NCBI GenBank assembly: GCA_016758965.1
Contig: JAEPRB010000113.1
Span: forward strand, 62,001 to 126,000
Source: Circinella minor
Lineage: Eukaryota; Mucoromycota; Mucoromycetes; Mucorales; Lichtheimiaceae
Length of the DNA stretch: 64,000 bases
Direction of reading: 5' to 3'
Shown in pieces: positions 1 to 10,948 of this stretch (positions within the stretch are counted from its first letter, which is position 1; each line of letters opens with the position of its first letter). The notes beneath the pieces were generated by a model. That model had not been told where the DNA came from. It saw only the letters and a list, made by a program, of their open reading frames with translations, and made no database searches. A program made the position numbers and the translations under genes.

Positions 1-802
1 TATTAGCATTTACTAATCGGTTATATAAATCAGGGCAGACTAATGCTGCGGTCCCGAGTTGCTCGGATGAAAATGATGCAAAAACATTCAGGAAGATTTT
101 TGCTGGTAGTTCATTAAGAAAGTCAGTGATCGACTTCATTTTTGTTTCACTATTGTCGATGTCGATGTCGTTGCTGTTGCTGTTGCTTTTGGCATGTTGC
201 AGTAGTTGTTGTAGTGGTAGTGTTGTTTTAACTATATTGCTACCAGAACTTTCTGACATGTTGTTGATGGAAACCAACACCGCGTGTTGCTTCTTTTTCT
301 TCTTTTCCTTCTTTCTGAAAATCATCCTCTTTACATTTGCCTCCTCATACTTCGTCATTAATTCGTAAGTAATTAATCCTCCCACTTCTATGACTATTTT
401 ATTTGTTTCACGATCAGGATAATGTTGGTGGTTGGGATGGTCTGAAATTAATTTACGACGGCATTCTAGACACAGCATTTGGTCATTACTGTCCAAACGA
501 CCACCAACTGGCAGTGAACGATATTTCAAGGATTTTTTTGAACATAATTCCTGACAGACATGGCAGGGATCCTTGTTATTGATAAGTTGTAATTCGTCAA
601 TAAGAGAAACTGCTGTCGACTTTGTTGTTGCTGCTGTTGTTGGTACAGTCGATGATTTTGAACCTGATTCCGAAACAGTCAAAATGAGTTTTCTTTTTTT
701 TATGTTTGCATTCGCAATGGTAGAACCAGGATATGACTTTCTTTTGTTCGAATTATTGGTAATTTTTGGATCAAGTTCCTTTGCGTTTGATTTGTCATTC
801 AT
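1..802 (-). CDS. F-box protein with N-terminal Cys-pair zinc motif, partial (C-terminus beyond window)
   Basis: An uninterrupted reading frame runs from the ATG at 802 to the left edge of the window, about 267 residues. The start region is Lys/Asn/Ser-rich and contains a basic KKRK stretch. Around residues 80-115 there are two Cys-pairs, CHVCQELC and CLEC, that could hold a zinc ion. Near residue 195 there is a Lys-rich run. From about residue 228 the frame shows an F-box: LNELPAKIFLNVF, then a VCPDLYNRL-like end. F-box proteins normally supply substrates to SCF ubiquitin ligases through Skp1; that role is inferred from the family. The substrate-binding part lies outside the window. A poly-A run just upstream of the ATG fits a promoter/leader. 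The F-box call is fairly firm; the overall identity is not. Confidence 0.6.
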   Translation of the reverse strand, partial: MNDKSNAKELDPKITNNSNKRKSYPGSTIANANIKKRKLILTVSESGSKSSTVPTTAATTKSTAVSLIDELQLINNKDPCHVCQELCSKKSLKYRSLPVGGRLDSNDQMLCLECRRKLISDHPNHQHYPDRETNKIVIEVGGLITYELMTKYEEANVKRMIFRKKEKKKKKQHAVLVSINNMSESSGSNIVKTTLPLQQLLQHAKSNSNSNDIDIDNSETKMKSITDFLNELPAKIFLNVFASFSSEQLGTAALVCPDLYNRLVNAN

Positions 803-1899
803 GGTTGGATAGTGAAATTGTCAAAAAAAAAAGAAAAGAAAACGCGCAGCTCCATTACTGCTGATAAGGAAAGGACATTATGCTATGCTGGCTGATTTTA
901 ATACACCGCTATCAATTTAAGATCAGGCACTCTATTGTTTCATGGAATCGTTTAAAAAGTTCAGTCATCTTTTTTTTGTTATTCAAAACAAAAAATGAAA
1001 AAGAAAGCCAGGTATAAAAAGATTCGTTCAAAACCAAAGAAAAACTATAATAATATATCTAATCCTCAATGACTAATATTAATAGTTGGAAGCAACCATT
1101 GACTCTCGTTTGTTGATCTGTTTTTTTTTTGTGCGTTTAACTCTTTCAAAGGTCAATGCATCTGTTTTTTATTTATTTATTAATTGGGCATTGTTTTCAT
1201 TGCTGAATATTATGCGTAGGGGTGATGAAGAGCTTTGATATAAAGGGATTCTTATCTCGGAATTGAGTGGATCGCCTTTTATTTTTATGTGGTTTATCAG
1301 TTACACGATCCGATTCTTGATTGCTGTTGTGTATGTTTTATGGTGAAATGTTCTACTCCTCGTGGATTTATAAAAAGTACCTATCGATCTATCCAGCCTT
1401 TCAAACCAAGACGGCGACGGGTGATATTTGGTTATTCCTTTTGTTCCTTTTGACTCTTGATTGTTGTTATGTTATGGCCAGCAAAGCTCTTTTCGCTTTA
1501 CACGAGTTTAACTTAAGGTGAAGTACGTATCAATTATGATAAGTAAGTCATTTAATAGCTGTAAGCAAGTGTCTATTATTTTGCATTTTTATTTAGATTT
1601 TAGAACTGATCATTTAACATTGTATACTATTTACAAAGACTATTTTTTATACGATAACCAGTGAAAAGGATTCATGGTTTACCAAGTATACAACTCATTA
1701 GGAAGGCGAACCAGTAATATATTTACTAAATGTATCCTCTGAATTCTCCTTATATCACAGCAACTAGATCTTTTTGGGTTCAAAGCGATGCAACAGTGGT
1801 GAATTGTAACTTTAATTTGTTTGAGAGAATAAGGTACGGTTTTCCTGTAAAATAATTTTAGTTTTATTCACCTCATTTTAACTTCATTATGGATCTTAA
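803..1899. other. Intergenic, AT-rich; no gene seen
   Basis: The stretch holds poly-A/T runs, a TATA-like 'gtataaaaa' near 1012 that could belong to the minus-strand F-box gene, and short random frames. No family similarity was recognised on either strand. Confidence 0.5.
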
Positions 1900-2481
1900 G
1901 TTTCAGCATCTTTTTGTTACAAGCAGCAGTCATTGACGATGAATTCCAAAAAAGGAAAGAAAAATCGTTTCGTATTTTGGAAACACTCAATGAGACGGGA
2001 GAGCCTCATGTACGTAGCCAGACGCAGAATTCGCGCAACCAAATAAGAATCGTTAAAGACAGCTTTTTCCATAAGCTCCCTATGGAAGAGTACTTTGACG
2101 AAAACTGCACACACGATGCAAAAAACGTTTCGGCGCCGATTCCGTATGTAATGCCCTCTTTTTTTGTGTATTGTCGAGGAATTGCAGACCAATTATGAGT
2201 ACTTTCAGCAAAAGCGCGATGCAGTTGGTGTCTCTTGTTTTTCAACCCTTCAGAGAGCAAGCGCAGTTATGCAAATGTTGGCGTATGGTGGACCAGCTGA
2301 TGCGGTCAATGAGTACTTTAGAATGGCTCCATATACTGTCCGAGAAGCATTGAAGGAGTTTTGTCGAGCAATCATCAGATCGTATGGTAAAACATATCTT
2401 CGTTCTCCCAATGAAGAAGATCTCAAGAGAATACTTGCAATGAACGAAGGTTGTGGATTTCCTGAGATGCTCGCTCTCTAG
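1900..2481 (+). pseudogene. PIF/Harbinger-type transposase fragment, decayed
   Basis: The frame around 2164-2481 reads like the helix-turn-helix-bearing N-terminal half of PIF/Harbinger ('plant transposon protein') transposases: LQTNYEYFQQKRDAVG, then a block with MLAYGGPADAVNEYFRM and RILAMNEGCGFPEMLA. Just upstream a matching TFRRRFRM block occurs in the same frame but is separated by an in-frame TAA near 2151. The more N-terminal part (about 1914-2110) lies in another frame, so at least one frameshift is present. The match breaks off exactly before the conserved GSIDC motif that starts the DDE catalytic core, and no catalytic core follows. This is a relic that cannot encode a transposase. 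Confidence 0.65.
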
Positions 2482-2555
2482 TTGGTAATGTATTAATATC
2501 TTTTATTACCTGTTTGAAGATACTCAATTTATTTAACATATAATCCGTCTATAGG

Positions 2556-3334
2556 TACGGATGCTCCTTCTGACAGCTACTCTGTAGCTCAAACCGAATG
2601 GCTTGATGGGAGCAGGTCTGATATGCTTTACGCATCACAAATCGAAACCTTACCCCCGATCTTGATTGAATGCCAATATCATGTCAATCAAGATTTTATG
2701 CTTCGGGTAATTCAATACTCATCCAACGTTTATAGGCGTTACAAAATGCTACCTATCGTATTAGCGATTGTGACAAAGTCCTTTTCAAAAGAAAAATTTC
2801 AAGATGAATTTACCACTAGCAAAGATGGATTTCTTCTCGATGCAAGCTGTAAATTCTGGGCCAAAAGAATGTTTTCTCCTAACTGCTGATGCAGTATCAA
2901 CCCATTTTCAACAAGAAACATTGAATCCAACGGCTGCTTTAGGGTAACTTTCGCTGCAAAAAAAAAGTGAAGAATTACAATTGTGACCAACCAAAAAGAT
3001 TCCTTTGAATTGACATTTATGAAACGATTCATCGAAAAAACTGGTGCACTCAATTTTATTCGTACAAGAATAAGCAGTCGTTTGGCGGGTCGTCCACAAG
3101 AACTAGAAGTTTTATTAAAGATTGCTGGCCAATCACATATACCTAATCAACAAAATCAAGCACAATACAACCCACTTATCTTTAACCAATTGTCTTCAGA
3201 TCCAACTATCGACGTTATTGGGAGCGAGCCACTACCAGCAGATACCCTATTATCAATGAGCGAAGGCCAAAAAAATAAGATTCAATGGGCAACCATACGA
3301 ATTGTTGCTCGAACATTATTAACAACATTATGAT
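2556..3334 (+). pseudogene. Rpn-like PD-(D/E)XK nuclease/transposase-family fragment, frameshifted
   Basis: The frame from about 2556 to 2889 contains a SDMLY block, PPILIECQYHVNQDFMLRV and KMLPIVLAIVTKSF, then FWAKRMF. This order resembles the Rpn/PD-(D/E)XK nuclease-like family that is abundant in Mucorales; the E-x-Q pair in IECQ would be part of the nuclease active site. After 2889 the expected continuation (LLTADAVSTHFQ, LNPTAALG) appears in a different frame, so there is an indel near 2870-2880. A further open stretch, 2983-3334, is in yet another frame. I read this as one decayed gene. The family assignment rests on remembered pattern, not a search. Confidence 0.45.
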
Positions 3335-3383
3335 GAAGTGTATAGTGTTACGCAGCGAACGCTAGGGGCAATTTGTTGCTACA

Positions 3384-3901
3384 ATGAGCAATGAGGTGGA
3401 AAAACACCGATCACTTGAAATAATTGGTCAACAATATCGGTCAGCATCGTCAAAGTCTATTCGGGGATCACACACACAAGCTCTATTTCTCAACGTGGTA
3501 ATATTACTCTATAGATATCCTGCTGATATTCCGTGGGTTACTAGGATATCATTGAAGAAAGCGACGATCTAGAGCCTTCGGGTAACAAGAAAGTAAAGAC
3601 AAATGCTAAAGAAGGACTGCTCTCAATTGACAAGTTAGAAAGTGAGTTAGAAGATGTTGACAACAAAGGAGGCGAAGAAGAATCTAACACAAACACAGAC
3701 ACAGATAAAGAAGCTCAATTTATTGAAAGTATGAGCAAGGCAGGAAAAAGGAAAAATTGGAGAGAGATATTTGATAAAGGAAAAGCAAAAGGCTTTTTTA
3801 AAACATACAAATCTTCTGAAACTTTAAAATCGTCATATTATCATATTCAAAGACGAAATAAAGAAAAAGTGATATTAAATAAAAATAAAAAAAGGTTGTA
3901 A
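3384..3901 (+). CDS. Hypothetical acidic/basic protein, two exons
   Basis: Exons 3384-3497 and 3545-3901 join in frame across a 47-nt GT..AG intron and give 156 residues. The middle is acidic (ESELEDVDN, GGEEESN). The C-terminal 50 residues are basic and aromatic, with NWREIFDKGKAKGFFKTY and SSYYHIQRRN. No domain was recognised. Such a basic, aromatic tail could bind DNA, but that is a guess. It lies directly behind transposon relics, so it may be part of a decayed element rather than a host gene. The in-frame intron and plausible codon use support coding capacity, at least formerly. Confidence 0.35.
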
Positions 3902-4293
3902 AGTATATTTAAATTTATTTGTCTGTTGTAGCTTCACAAGCTAAGTATATAACTTGAGTATCTAAATCGAGCGATAAACTGAACGCTTTGTTACAATTGA
4001 AATAGATCTATGTACTGGCAAAAAAAACAAATGAAATAAGTATACGGTACTGAAAGCTCAAATTAATGGGCGATGGCGCATACTTGTATGTCATCGAGCA
4101 TTCAAAACTATAAATATAAAAAACTTCGCTCAGCTATTTTTTTTATTGCCTAAAAATTGATATAAATACATGATGTGAACAAAAAGGTAAAAAAAAAAAA
4201 GAAATTCATTATCTAAATCCCACTTTTCTCCCACTTTTCTTCTCGTTCTCTTCAAATTAATAAAGATGAAGTTAGTCTATACAAACAAGACCT
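3902..4293. other. Intergenic; short A-runs only
   Basis: The stretch is AT-rich with several A-runs and no coding signal. A short alternative frame starts at ATG 4266 (MKLVYTNKTYVPLELYEQ, then stop). It could be a misread first exon of the downstream gene, but no splice solution was convincing. Confidence 0.4.
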
Positions 4294-4975
4294 ATGTCCC
4301 CCTTGAATTATATGAACAAACAGCACCGTTACCTTGATGGATTAAAAGTATTAGGCGTTCAATTTCCAGTCTACTGGTTTGAAAAAAAAAAGAAAAATCT
4401 CGGAACAAACGAAGCATCTGTTAATATTTGTGACTCGGTGGTCATCTACCCATTAGCAATAGAAGCTAGGCAGAAATTATTGACATTCTCTGCATTCCTT
4501 GTTGGTCACTTGGGTACATAATAATTTTCTATGTAACATATTACACTCCTACTTTATACTATTAGCATGCTGATAATTAAAAAAAACATTTGTTATATAT
4601 TTTATCTATACATTAGGAATTTTTGCATTTTTATTTCAAGTGTTTGATGATCGAGGACTTATAATGCAATCATGTTGTTATTTACAACTTGGTTTACTTA
4701 TCTTAGCGTTTTTGCTTTATCTTGGAACATTTACCAAGGATCAACTACTAATTAAACATACAATTGAACAAGCAATTCGAAATGAGCAGTCCGAGCTAAT
4801 ACTTCAACAACAATACCGTGCTACAGTTTATTGTACTGAAAATTGTGATAACCTTGCACTTGATACCCATTGGATGGATAACAAAATTAATCTTTACGTA
4901 TTATTATCTTGCTACAGCCCTCGAATATCTTTTTGTATTATTGCCTTGAATTATCATAGAATCTTTTACCATTAA
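4294..4975 (+). CDS. Putative membrane protein with two or more TM segments (tetraspanin-like layout)
   Basis: Exons 4294-4513 and 4617-4975 join in frame across a 103-nt intron (donor GTACAT, acceptor TTAG), giving 192 residues. The junction lies inside a hydrophobic helix, LLTFSAFLVGHLGIFAFLF. This is followed by a second helix, CCYLQLGLLILAFLLYLG, and then a charged loop with CTENC before a weakly hydrophobic C-terminus. Two close helices followed by a Cys-containing loop recall tetraspanins, but the diagnostic CCG motif is absent and the N-terminal part is not convincingly membrane-spanning. The start codon is uncertain. Function unknown. Confidence 0.35.
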
Positions 4976-6605
4976 ATATATTTATAAAAATTCCTCTACA
5001 GTACAACAAGGAAACTCAATAAATTAAAATAAATATATTAATGACATCAGAATTATTTATATATATATTTGAAGTGATTTAAAAACTCATTACTACTTTC
5101 AAATATATATACGCACCAATTCGGTATGCCCCAATAAAATCTATTTGTATAGTATAAATATACTGACGTGGTTAACATAGTATAACATACGAGAAGAAGC
5201 AAAAAAAAAAAAATTAATGTAATGCGTTTCTATAGAAAAAAAACACCATGGTCATCAAATTAGCAGCTAGTAACTTTTGCTCTTCATTTTTCTTGATATA
5301 TAGTTGGCAGTCAAAATTTCAAACATGCCAGTTAATCAAACAAATAAAAAAAAAAGGTCTCCTTCCAGTCGTACATATCAAACACTATACGAAAAGTAAT
5401 TAAAAATAATAATAATAAAAGTACTCCTGCTTGAATATTTATAGCGGTTTATTTAATGAATGTTTCATTGTCATCTTATATAATTTAATTATTATTATTA
5501 ATGTATTTTGTTTACAAAAAACATAATAGCAATGTCACACAATATTGTTTACAATGGAGAATAGTTATTAACCATAAACATCATACCAGTCCATTTAATT
5601 GTTTACAGATGAGCGGAGTGTAGTTAGTAAAATCAAAGTTAAGCTGCTGGTCCTCTACTGGTAATATATTAGGTTATATTTTATTTACTCGAATTTTAAA
5701 CATGAGAACAATGAAAGAAAAAAAAATTATCTTTTTGTCGTGGGAAAAATATTATTGATGTGGTTACGGTAGGTGGGGTGAGATAAAAACTTATACATTT
5801 CATCAATAATATATATATAGCAGGTTTGTTGATTCAAGTACGTAAGCTATACTACTTTTATACGTATTATTAAAATGATGATTCATATTTGATCAAATCA
5901 TTAGGAAAAAAAACTCAATGCATTATGATTTTTATAATAATAGTAATAATAATAAAGATATAAAGTTTCGATACTAATTACATAATATAAGATTATTGTT
6001 TAAAAGTAAATTTCAGCTCATTTTTGAATCGATCAACCTTTTTTTTTTTGTAATTTGCACCTGATATACAAAAACTATGATGTGGCCATGAGAAAAAAAA
6101 GAATGTGCCTGTGAAACAATAAAGAAGAATGGGCCACGAAATATTTTACGTCAGGGCCATGAAAAAAAGATATATTGGCTTTTTTTGAAACATGATTTTT
6201 TTTGTGTAATATATTGTAAAATAGTAACATTTTAAACTTTTTATTATTGGGCCTATATAAATCATGTATAAATCTCTATTTTTATCTGAATATAATAGTT
6301 GTCATTAATTATTATTACTATTTATATGGTTATGAGACAATATAATTATTATGTTTCTTATGACAAGCAATAGATAAAATATGTAATAACTTTTTTTTTT
6401 TTTGAAAGAGCGAATTGAGTTTGTAAAAAATAATATTTTTCATGCTAAAATCACATGGACTTGCATGAGGGATTTTCTTTTTATAATAATAAAACGTCAT
6501 GAATAAGCAAAAATCCATGATTAATGATATAACTTCATAGTTTTATGATGATAATATACCAAACAATGTATAGTTTTGGTCAAAATTATTTTTAGTTTTT
6601 TATTA
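4976..6605. other. Intergenic, very AT-rich, no gene seen
   Basis: About 1.6 kb with many A/T runs and ATT/AAT microrepeats (for example near 5406 and 5486). No conserved frame was recognised on either strand. The right end would hold the 3' region of the minus-strand TAN1-like gene. Confidence 0.5.
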
Positions 6606-7819
6606 TTATTCTTTCTCGACTGATGATTCTTCTGGTTTTGGTTTTGATTTATTTTTTGGTGGTGGAGGACCATTATCATTTAATCCTAATATACTTTCAA
6701 TATTATATTTTTTTAATTCATTGAAATCTTCCACAACAGACATCATGCAAATATTTTGACAAATTTCAACAATAATTGATAAATCAGGATTTTCAAGATC
6801 CACACGATGTCCTTCTCCTACAACACTAGCAAGTTTTTGAATAACTTCCATTCTATCCAATTTAGTACAATTACGAATTCGACATATCACACCAAACTAT
6901 ATATATATACATTATATTATATTATATTATATTATTTAGTTAGAAAGAAATATCATTTATATATATCAATGAAACTTAGAAAGAACTTACAGATTTTGAA
7001 TTATTTTCAAATTTGGGTTTAAACATGGTTTCAGCCATTTTTTCAATAGCATTTAAATTAGCATGACAGGTATTTTCTACTGGTAAAAATCGACTTGTAT
7101 AACGAGTTCTTTGTTTTTTTTCTTCTTTTAAATCTGTCAAGATTTTATGAACAAATGATACGGGTTCAACAGGTGAACGTGTCTTGATAAATAATACTAT
7201 AAATGAAATTTTAAGTTTAGCTCTTGTGTGGTCTTTTTTAATCAAAATTCATGCAAGTAAAAAAAAAAAAAAAGTGTTACCACAATCCATATTTGTTGAA
7301 ATATTCGAAAATAATGATTGTTTATTATCTTTTGTAGGTTGTTTTAATTCTGCTAATTCCTTAGCAACTTGTGCTTCTAAATCCAATTCTTCTTCTTCTT
7401 CGTTATTATCTTTTTCTTTTGAATCATCATCATTTGAATAAAGCTTTTTTGCGTACTATTAAATAAAAAAATGGGTGTTAAAATAAGTTATTTTTCCAAG
7501 TTTACGTTGTATTTCTATTATTTTACCTCTTCAAATAAATCAATAACTTCTTTTTGAGATCGAGATTCTTTTGAGCGTGTACAAGTTACCATGACTCCAC
7601 TCATGTTGGCTTGCACCTGAAAATTTCCTCCACCACCACTACCTCCTACTCTTTCCTATTTTATTTTATTTTAGAAACACGATCTTAATATTATTTCTTA
7701 AAAAAAAGCATAACTTTCATTTGTGTACATATATTTGTGTGTTAATATATTACCTTGGAACAATGATATGTTTTTGTACGTTTTTTACGATGTTCGTTTG
7801 ATTGTGATGATCGTTTCAT
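6606..7819 (-). CDS. TAN1: THUMP-domain tRNA acetylation adaptor (TAN1/THUMPD1-like)
   Basis: Five exons (7819-7754, 7655-7527, 7455-7281, 7196-6991, 6896-6606) join in frame to 288 residues, as long as yeast Tan1. In the family this protein binds tRNA through its THUMP domain and brings the acetyltransferase Kre33/NAT10 to C12 of tRNA-Leu and tRNA-Ser to make N4-acetylcytidine. Visible support: a basic N-terminus (KKRTK); the GVMVTCTRSKES block near residue 42; an acidic linker; FLPVENTCHANLNAI near residue 160; and the THUMP tail with VVGEGHRVDLENPDLSIIVE and SVVEDFNELKKYNIES. A Pro/Lys-rich tail ends the protein. No defect is seen. The start is the first ATG, about 45 nt downstream of a long T-run. 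Identity is well supported by motif order. Confidence 0.88.
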
Positions 7820-8522
7820 TATTATTTACTATTGTTATTTGTTATTTCCGTTTCTTTTTTTTTTTTTTTTTTTGGCTCAGAGTATAAAGAGGACGTTAAA
7901 ACACGATTTTTTTTTTTGGGTGGCTGATATTAAAAAATATATCGAGTATAATCACCTTTTGGGTAACTGATCTCGAACTCTACTCCTCCCCCACCCCCCA
8001 ACCCACCTTTTTTTTTAACTCATCTCCCCCAAAATATCGGAACATTCGGCCATGGGCTTAAACCCACTCCGTCAAAAAAGGTGGGGTGGATTATATAGAA
8101 TCAAAAAGAATAAATTATTGGTTGAAATGAACGGATTATCTCGGATTGAAATAAAAAAAAAGATTTTTGAATTATTGATTTGATAAGATTTGAAAAAAAC
8201 ACAAATGGACTTTATTGTACAAGGGGGAGGAGAGAAGCGGAAAGGAAGTAATAGCGGAGAAATAGTTAATAAAAAAAAAAACTAACAAAAACGGAAAAAA
8301 AGTTGTGAATGAGAAGGATATCTAAAGTTAAGAAGAAATGTAGAGATTTTTTTTTTTTAAAAAAAAGTGTGCTATTGTTCATGATAGTTATTTGTTGTCA
8401 TGGAGAATAATATATAATGCGAAAAGTGGTTTTCTTTTTTGATTGATGGGATAAAAAAATTGGATAATACAAAATACACAAACTTATAATAATAATAATA
8501 AAAAAACTACTTTTTTTTCAAC
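7820..8522. other. Intergenic: TAN1-like promoter side and SFC1-like 3' side
   Basis: The stretch contains a C-rich tract near 7985-8010 (cccccaccccccaaccca), unusual in this AT-rich window and placed 170-190 bp upstream of the TAN1-like start, so a promoter element is possible. The rest is A/T runs and the 3' flank of the carrier gene. Confidence 0.35.
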
Positions 8523-10167
8523 TTATTTTTGAGGAGCAGGAATAGTAACTTCACCTTCCTTGATCTTGCCTTGAGCAACTTCTAACCAACCCTTAACCTT
8601 TTCGTAAACAACAAAGGTAACTGATTGACCAGGAGCAACACGTAAGACACGAGGAGTCAAACCCTTATAGAAAGCACGGAAACCTTCCTTCTTGTAGATA
8701 TCAGTAGTGACAGTGGTGAAACGGTTCCAAGCAGAACCAGTACCAATATTAGACTTTTGGATACGAGTCTTGATAGTATCAATAGGAGCATTGGACAATG
8801 GACCCATAGCACCAGAAATACCACCAATAACCAAGGTTTGATAAGAAGGAAGTTCACCTTCAATATTTTGAACCTTCTTACCCCATCTCTTCAATTCTTG
8901 GTAAGCAGTGAAGTTGGCAGCTTGGTTGGTAGCTAGAGGATAATAAATAATAATATAATTTGGTTTATGTCAGCTAAATTATCTCTTTTGGCTTTTTTGA
9001 TTTGTTCCTGGTACTCTCTCCTTTTCTCACAAATATATACAAATGTATACCCAAATGACGTCCCAATATAAATTTCTCATCCAATATTATTTCACACATG
9101 AATAATATATCATCACACTTTAAACTAAAAACAGTTTATATTCCCAGGATTATTTGTAGCTGATATATTCGTTCTTACCTTGTCTTAAAGCGGTCAAAGC
9201 AACACCCTTGTAAAGAGCACGGAAACCTTCTTCCTTAACAATAACATAAGCAGCATGAGGAGCATTACGATACTTGGGAATATCCATAGGGTCAGCCATG
9301 GAGTTACGTTGAGCCTAAATAAGTTTTTTATGGTTGGGGAAAGTTGGAGAGGAGAAATATTTAGTTTTTTTATTTTTCCTTGTTTTCTCAGTATTCTATT
9401 TTATCAGGAACCAAAAAAAAATTATCAATACATACTTGAAGTCTGATCTTAATCAAATCCATAGGGGAAACAACCATGACAGCTTCAGTGGTACCAGCAA
9501 GAAGACCAGCTATATTATCACAGGTAAAAATTGAATGAGCATATGATCAAATTTATAATATATAAACAATTAGGAAAAATAGTATCATCATGATGATAAT
9601 GCTTCAAGTCAATAAACTTACAAAAGAAAATACTGGTACGAGAGTTAACACCATTTTCATCAGCTAAAGCACCCTTGTACATTTCAAAAGAACTGAAACG
9701 AATAGCCATCTTGGGGACAATACCAGCAATGACAGCACCAAGACCCTTGTAAAGAGCCAAGAAACCTTCGTTCTTTACAATTCTGACACCAACACCAGCA
9801 AAGCCGAGTCTCTTACCCTATTTTGTATAATGACAATAACAATGGAATAGATATACATATATATATGTTTAGTCATTTAATTTTACATTTTTATGTCGAA
9901 ATCAAAATTAAAGAAGTTTGTTATTTAAACAGAAAAAATAACCTAGGACCCCTTCTACCCCTTTTTTTTGGAATCATGCAAAAATAAAAATAAAGCTTAA
10001 TATAATAAACTTACAGAAGCACTCTTTTGAACACTCTTTGCAAGTTGCATTCTAACTTTGACGGTATCGAGAGGATGACAAATACATGCTTCCATGAAAC
10101 CAGCAGCACCACCAGCAACAAGATGAGTAAGAATAGGTGTCTTTTGAGTAGTGTTATTTTTGCTCAT
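8523..10167 (-). CDS. SFC1: Mitochondrial succinate/fumarate carrier (SFC1/ACR1-like)
   Basis: Five exons (10167-10015, 9817-9622, 9509-9436, 9314-9179, 8932-8523) splice in frame to 322 residues, the length of yeast Sfc1. The family exchanges cytosolic succinate for mitochondrial fumarate across the inner membrane, linking the glyoxylate cycle to gluconeogenesis during growth on C2 compounds. Three mitochondrial-carrier repeats are seen, each with its signature: HPLDTVKVRM, SPMDLIKIRL and APIDTIKTRI. Segments close to Sfc1 include EGFLALYKGLGAVIAGIVPK and MAIRFSSFEMY. No presequence is seen, as is normal for carriers. It is transcribed away from the Sel1-repeat gene, with 781 bp between the starts. 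Carbon-source control is likely from the family but no specific site was identified. Confidence 0.9.
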
Positions 10168-10948
10168 TATATATAATTATTTTTAGAGGAGAAGGGTTGA
10201 TTTATGTTTTTAAAAAAAAGAAGAGTTAAAAAAAGGAACCAGAAACGAAAAGAAAAAGAAAAAAAAAGAAGAGAAAATTACAACATCTTTTTTGATAGCC
10301 TACTTATATATGTTATCTGAGAAATTTCATATGGCAATGAATCATAGGATATAAGTTGACGTTCGAATTAACTCTAATAATGTTGCATGTGTGTGATGTC
10401 TCTCAAAAATCAAAAAGTTGTGAAGCTCCGCTGTAAGTTATATATTTTATAACATTACACCATCATATAATTTACAACAAATCTCAAAGATATCCAATCA
10501 TGGGTTCTTTAAAGCTAAACTTCTTTTTGCGGGGTACGTCGGAACATCTTCACATGTTTGAACCGGCTCTGTGCTACTCGAAAACATTGAGCCGCTACCG
10601 CCTAATCGTTTTTTGTTTGTTTTTTTTTTCAACGGAGAATTTTTATTTTTTGTCGTCATAAACCTTTTTTACCTTTAACCCAAATTTTTCTTAGTCGGAA
10701 AATTTATCTTTTTGCATTAATCCAAACTTTTTTGCCTTTTGTTTTCTATAACAACAATTCTTTTGTCACTATTTGTAAATAATAATTTCAATATGAATAT
10801 TATTTTTTCTTTTTTTTTTTTTCCTTTTTTTTTTAAAAAAAAAATGTTCCTTTTCTTCTTTTTATTATAATTTCAATTTTAAAAAGATAAAATTAAATTA
10901 AATAAAAGAGTACAAAAAAATTGACATAAGAACAGAAAAAAAAAAGCA
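10168..10948. promoter_or_regulatory. Divergent intergenic region between SFC1-like and Sel1-repeat genes
   Basis: The two genes start on opposite strands 781 bp apart, so this stretch must hold both promoters. Long T and A runs flank a less AT-rich core around 10500-10600 that contains several CCGxxC-type triplets (cggggtacgtcgg, aaccggctctg, gagccgctaccgcc), which could bind Zn2Cys6 regulators. That reading is an inference only. Confidence 0.35.

Noticed and set aside
126..812. Two Leu/Phe-rich plus-strand frames at 126-368 and 573-812
   Set aside because: They are the reverse of Gln/Asn/Lys-rich coding on the minus strand; the minus frame is open throughout and carries an F-box.
6330..6518. 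62-residue minus-strand frame downstream of the TAN1-like gene
   Set aside because: Phe/Lys/Ile-rich translation of poly-A/T runs; no motif.
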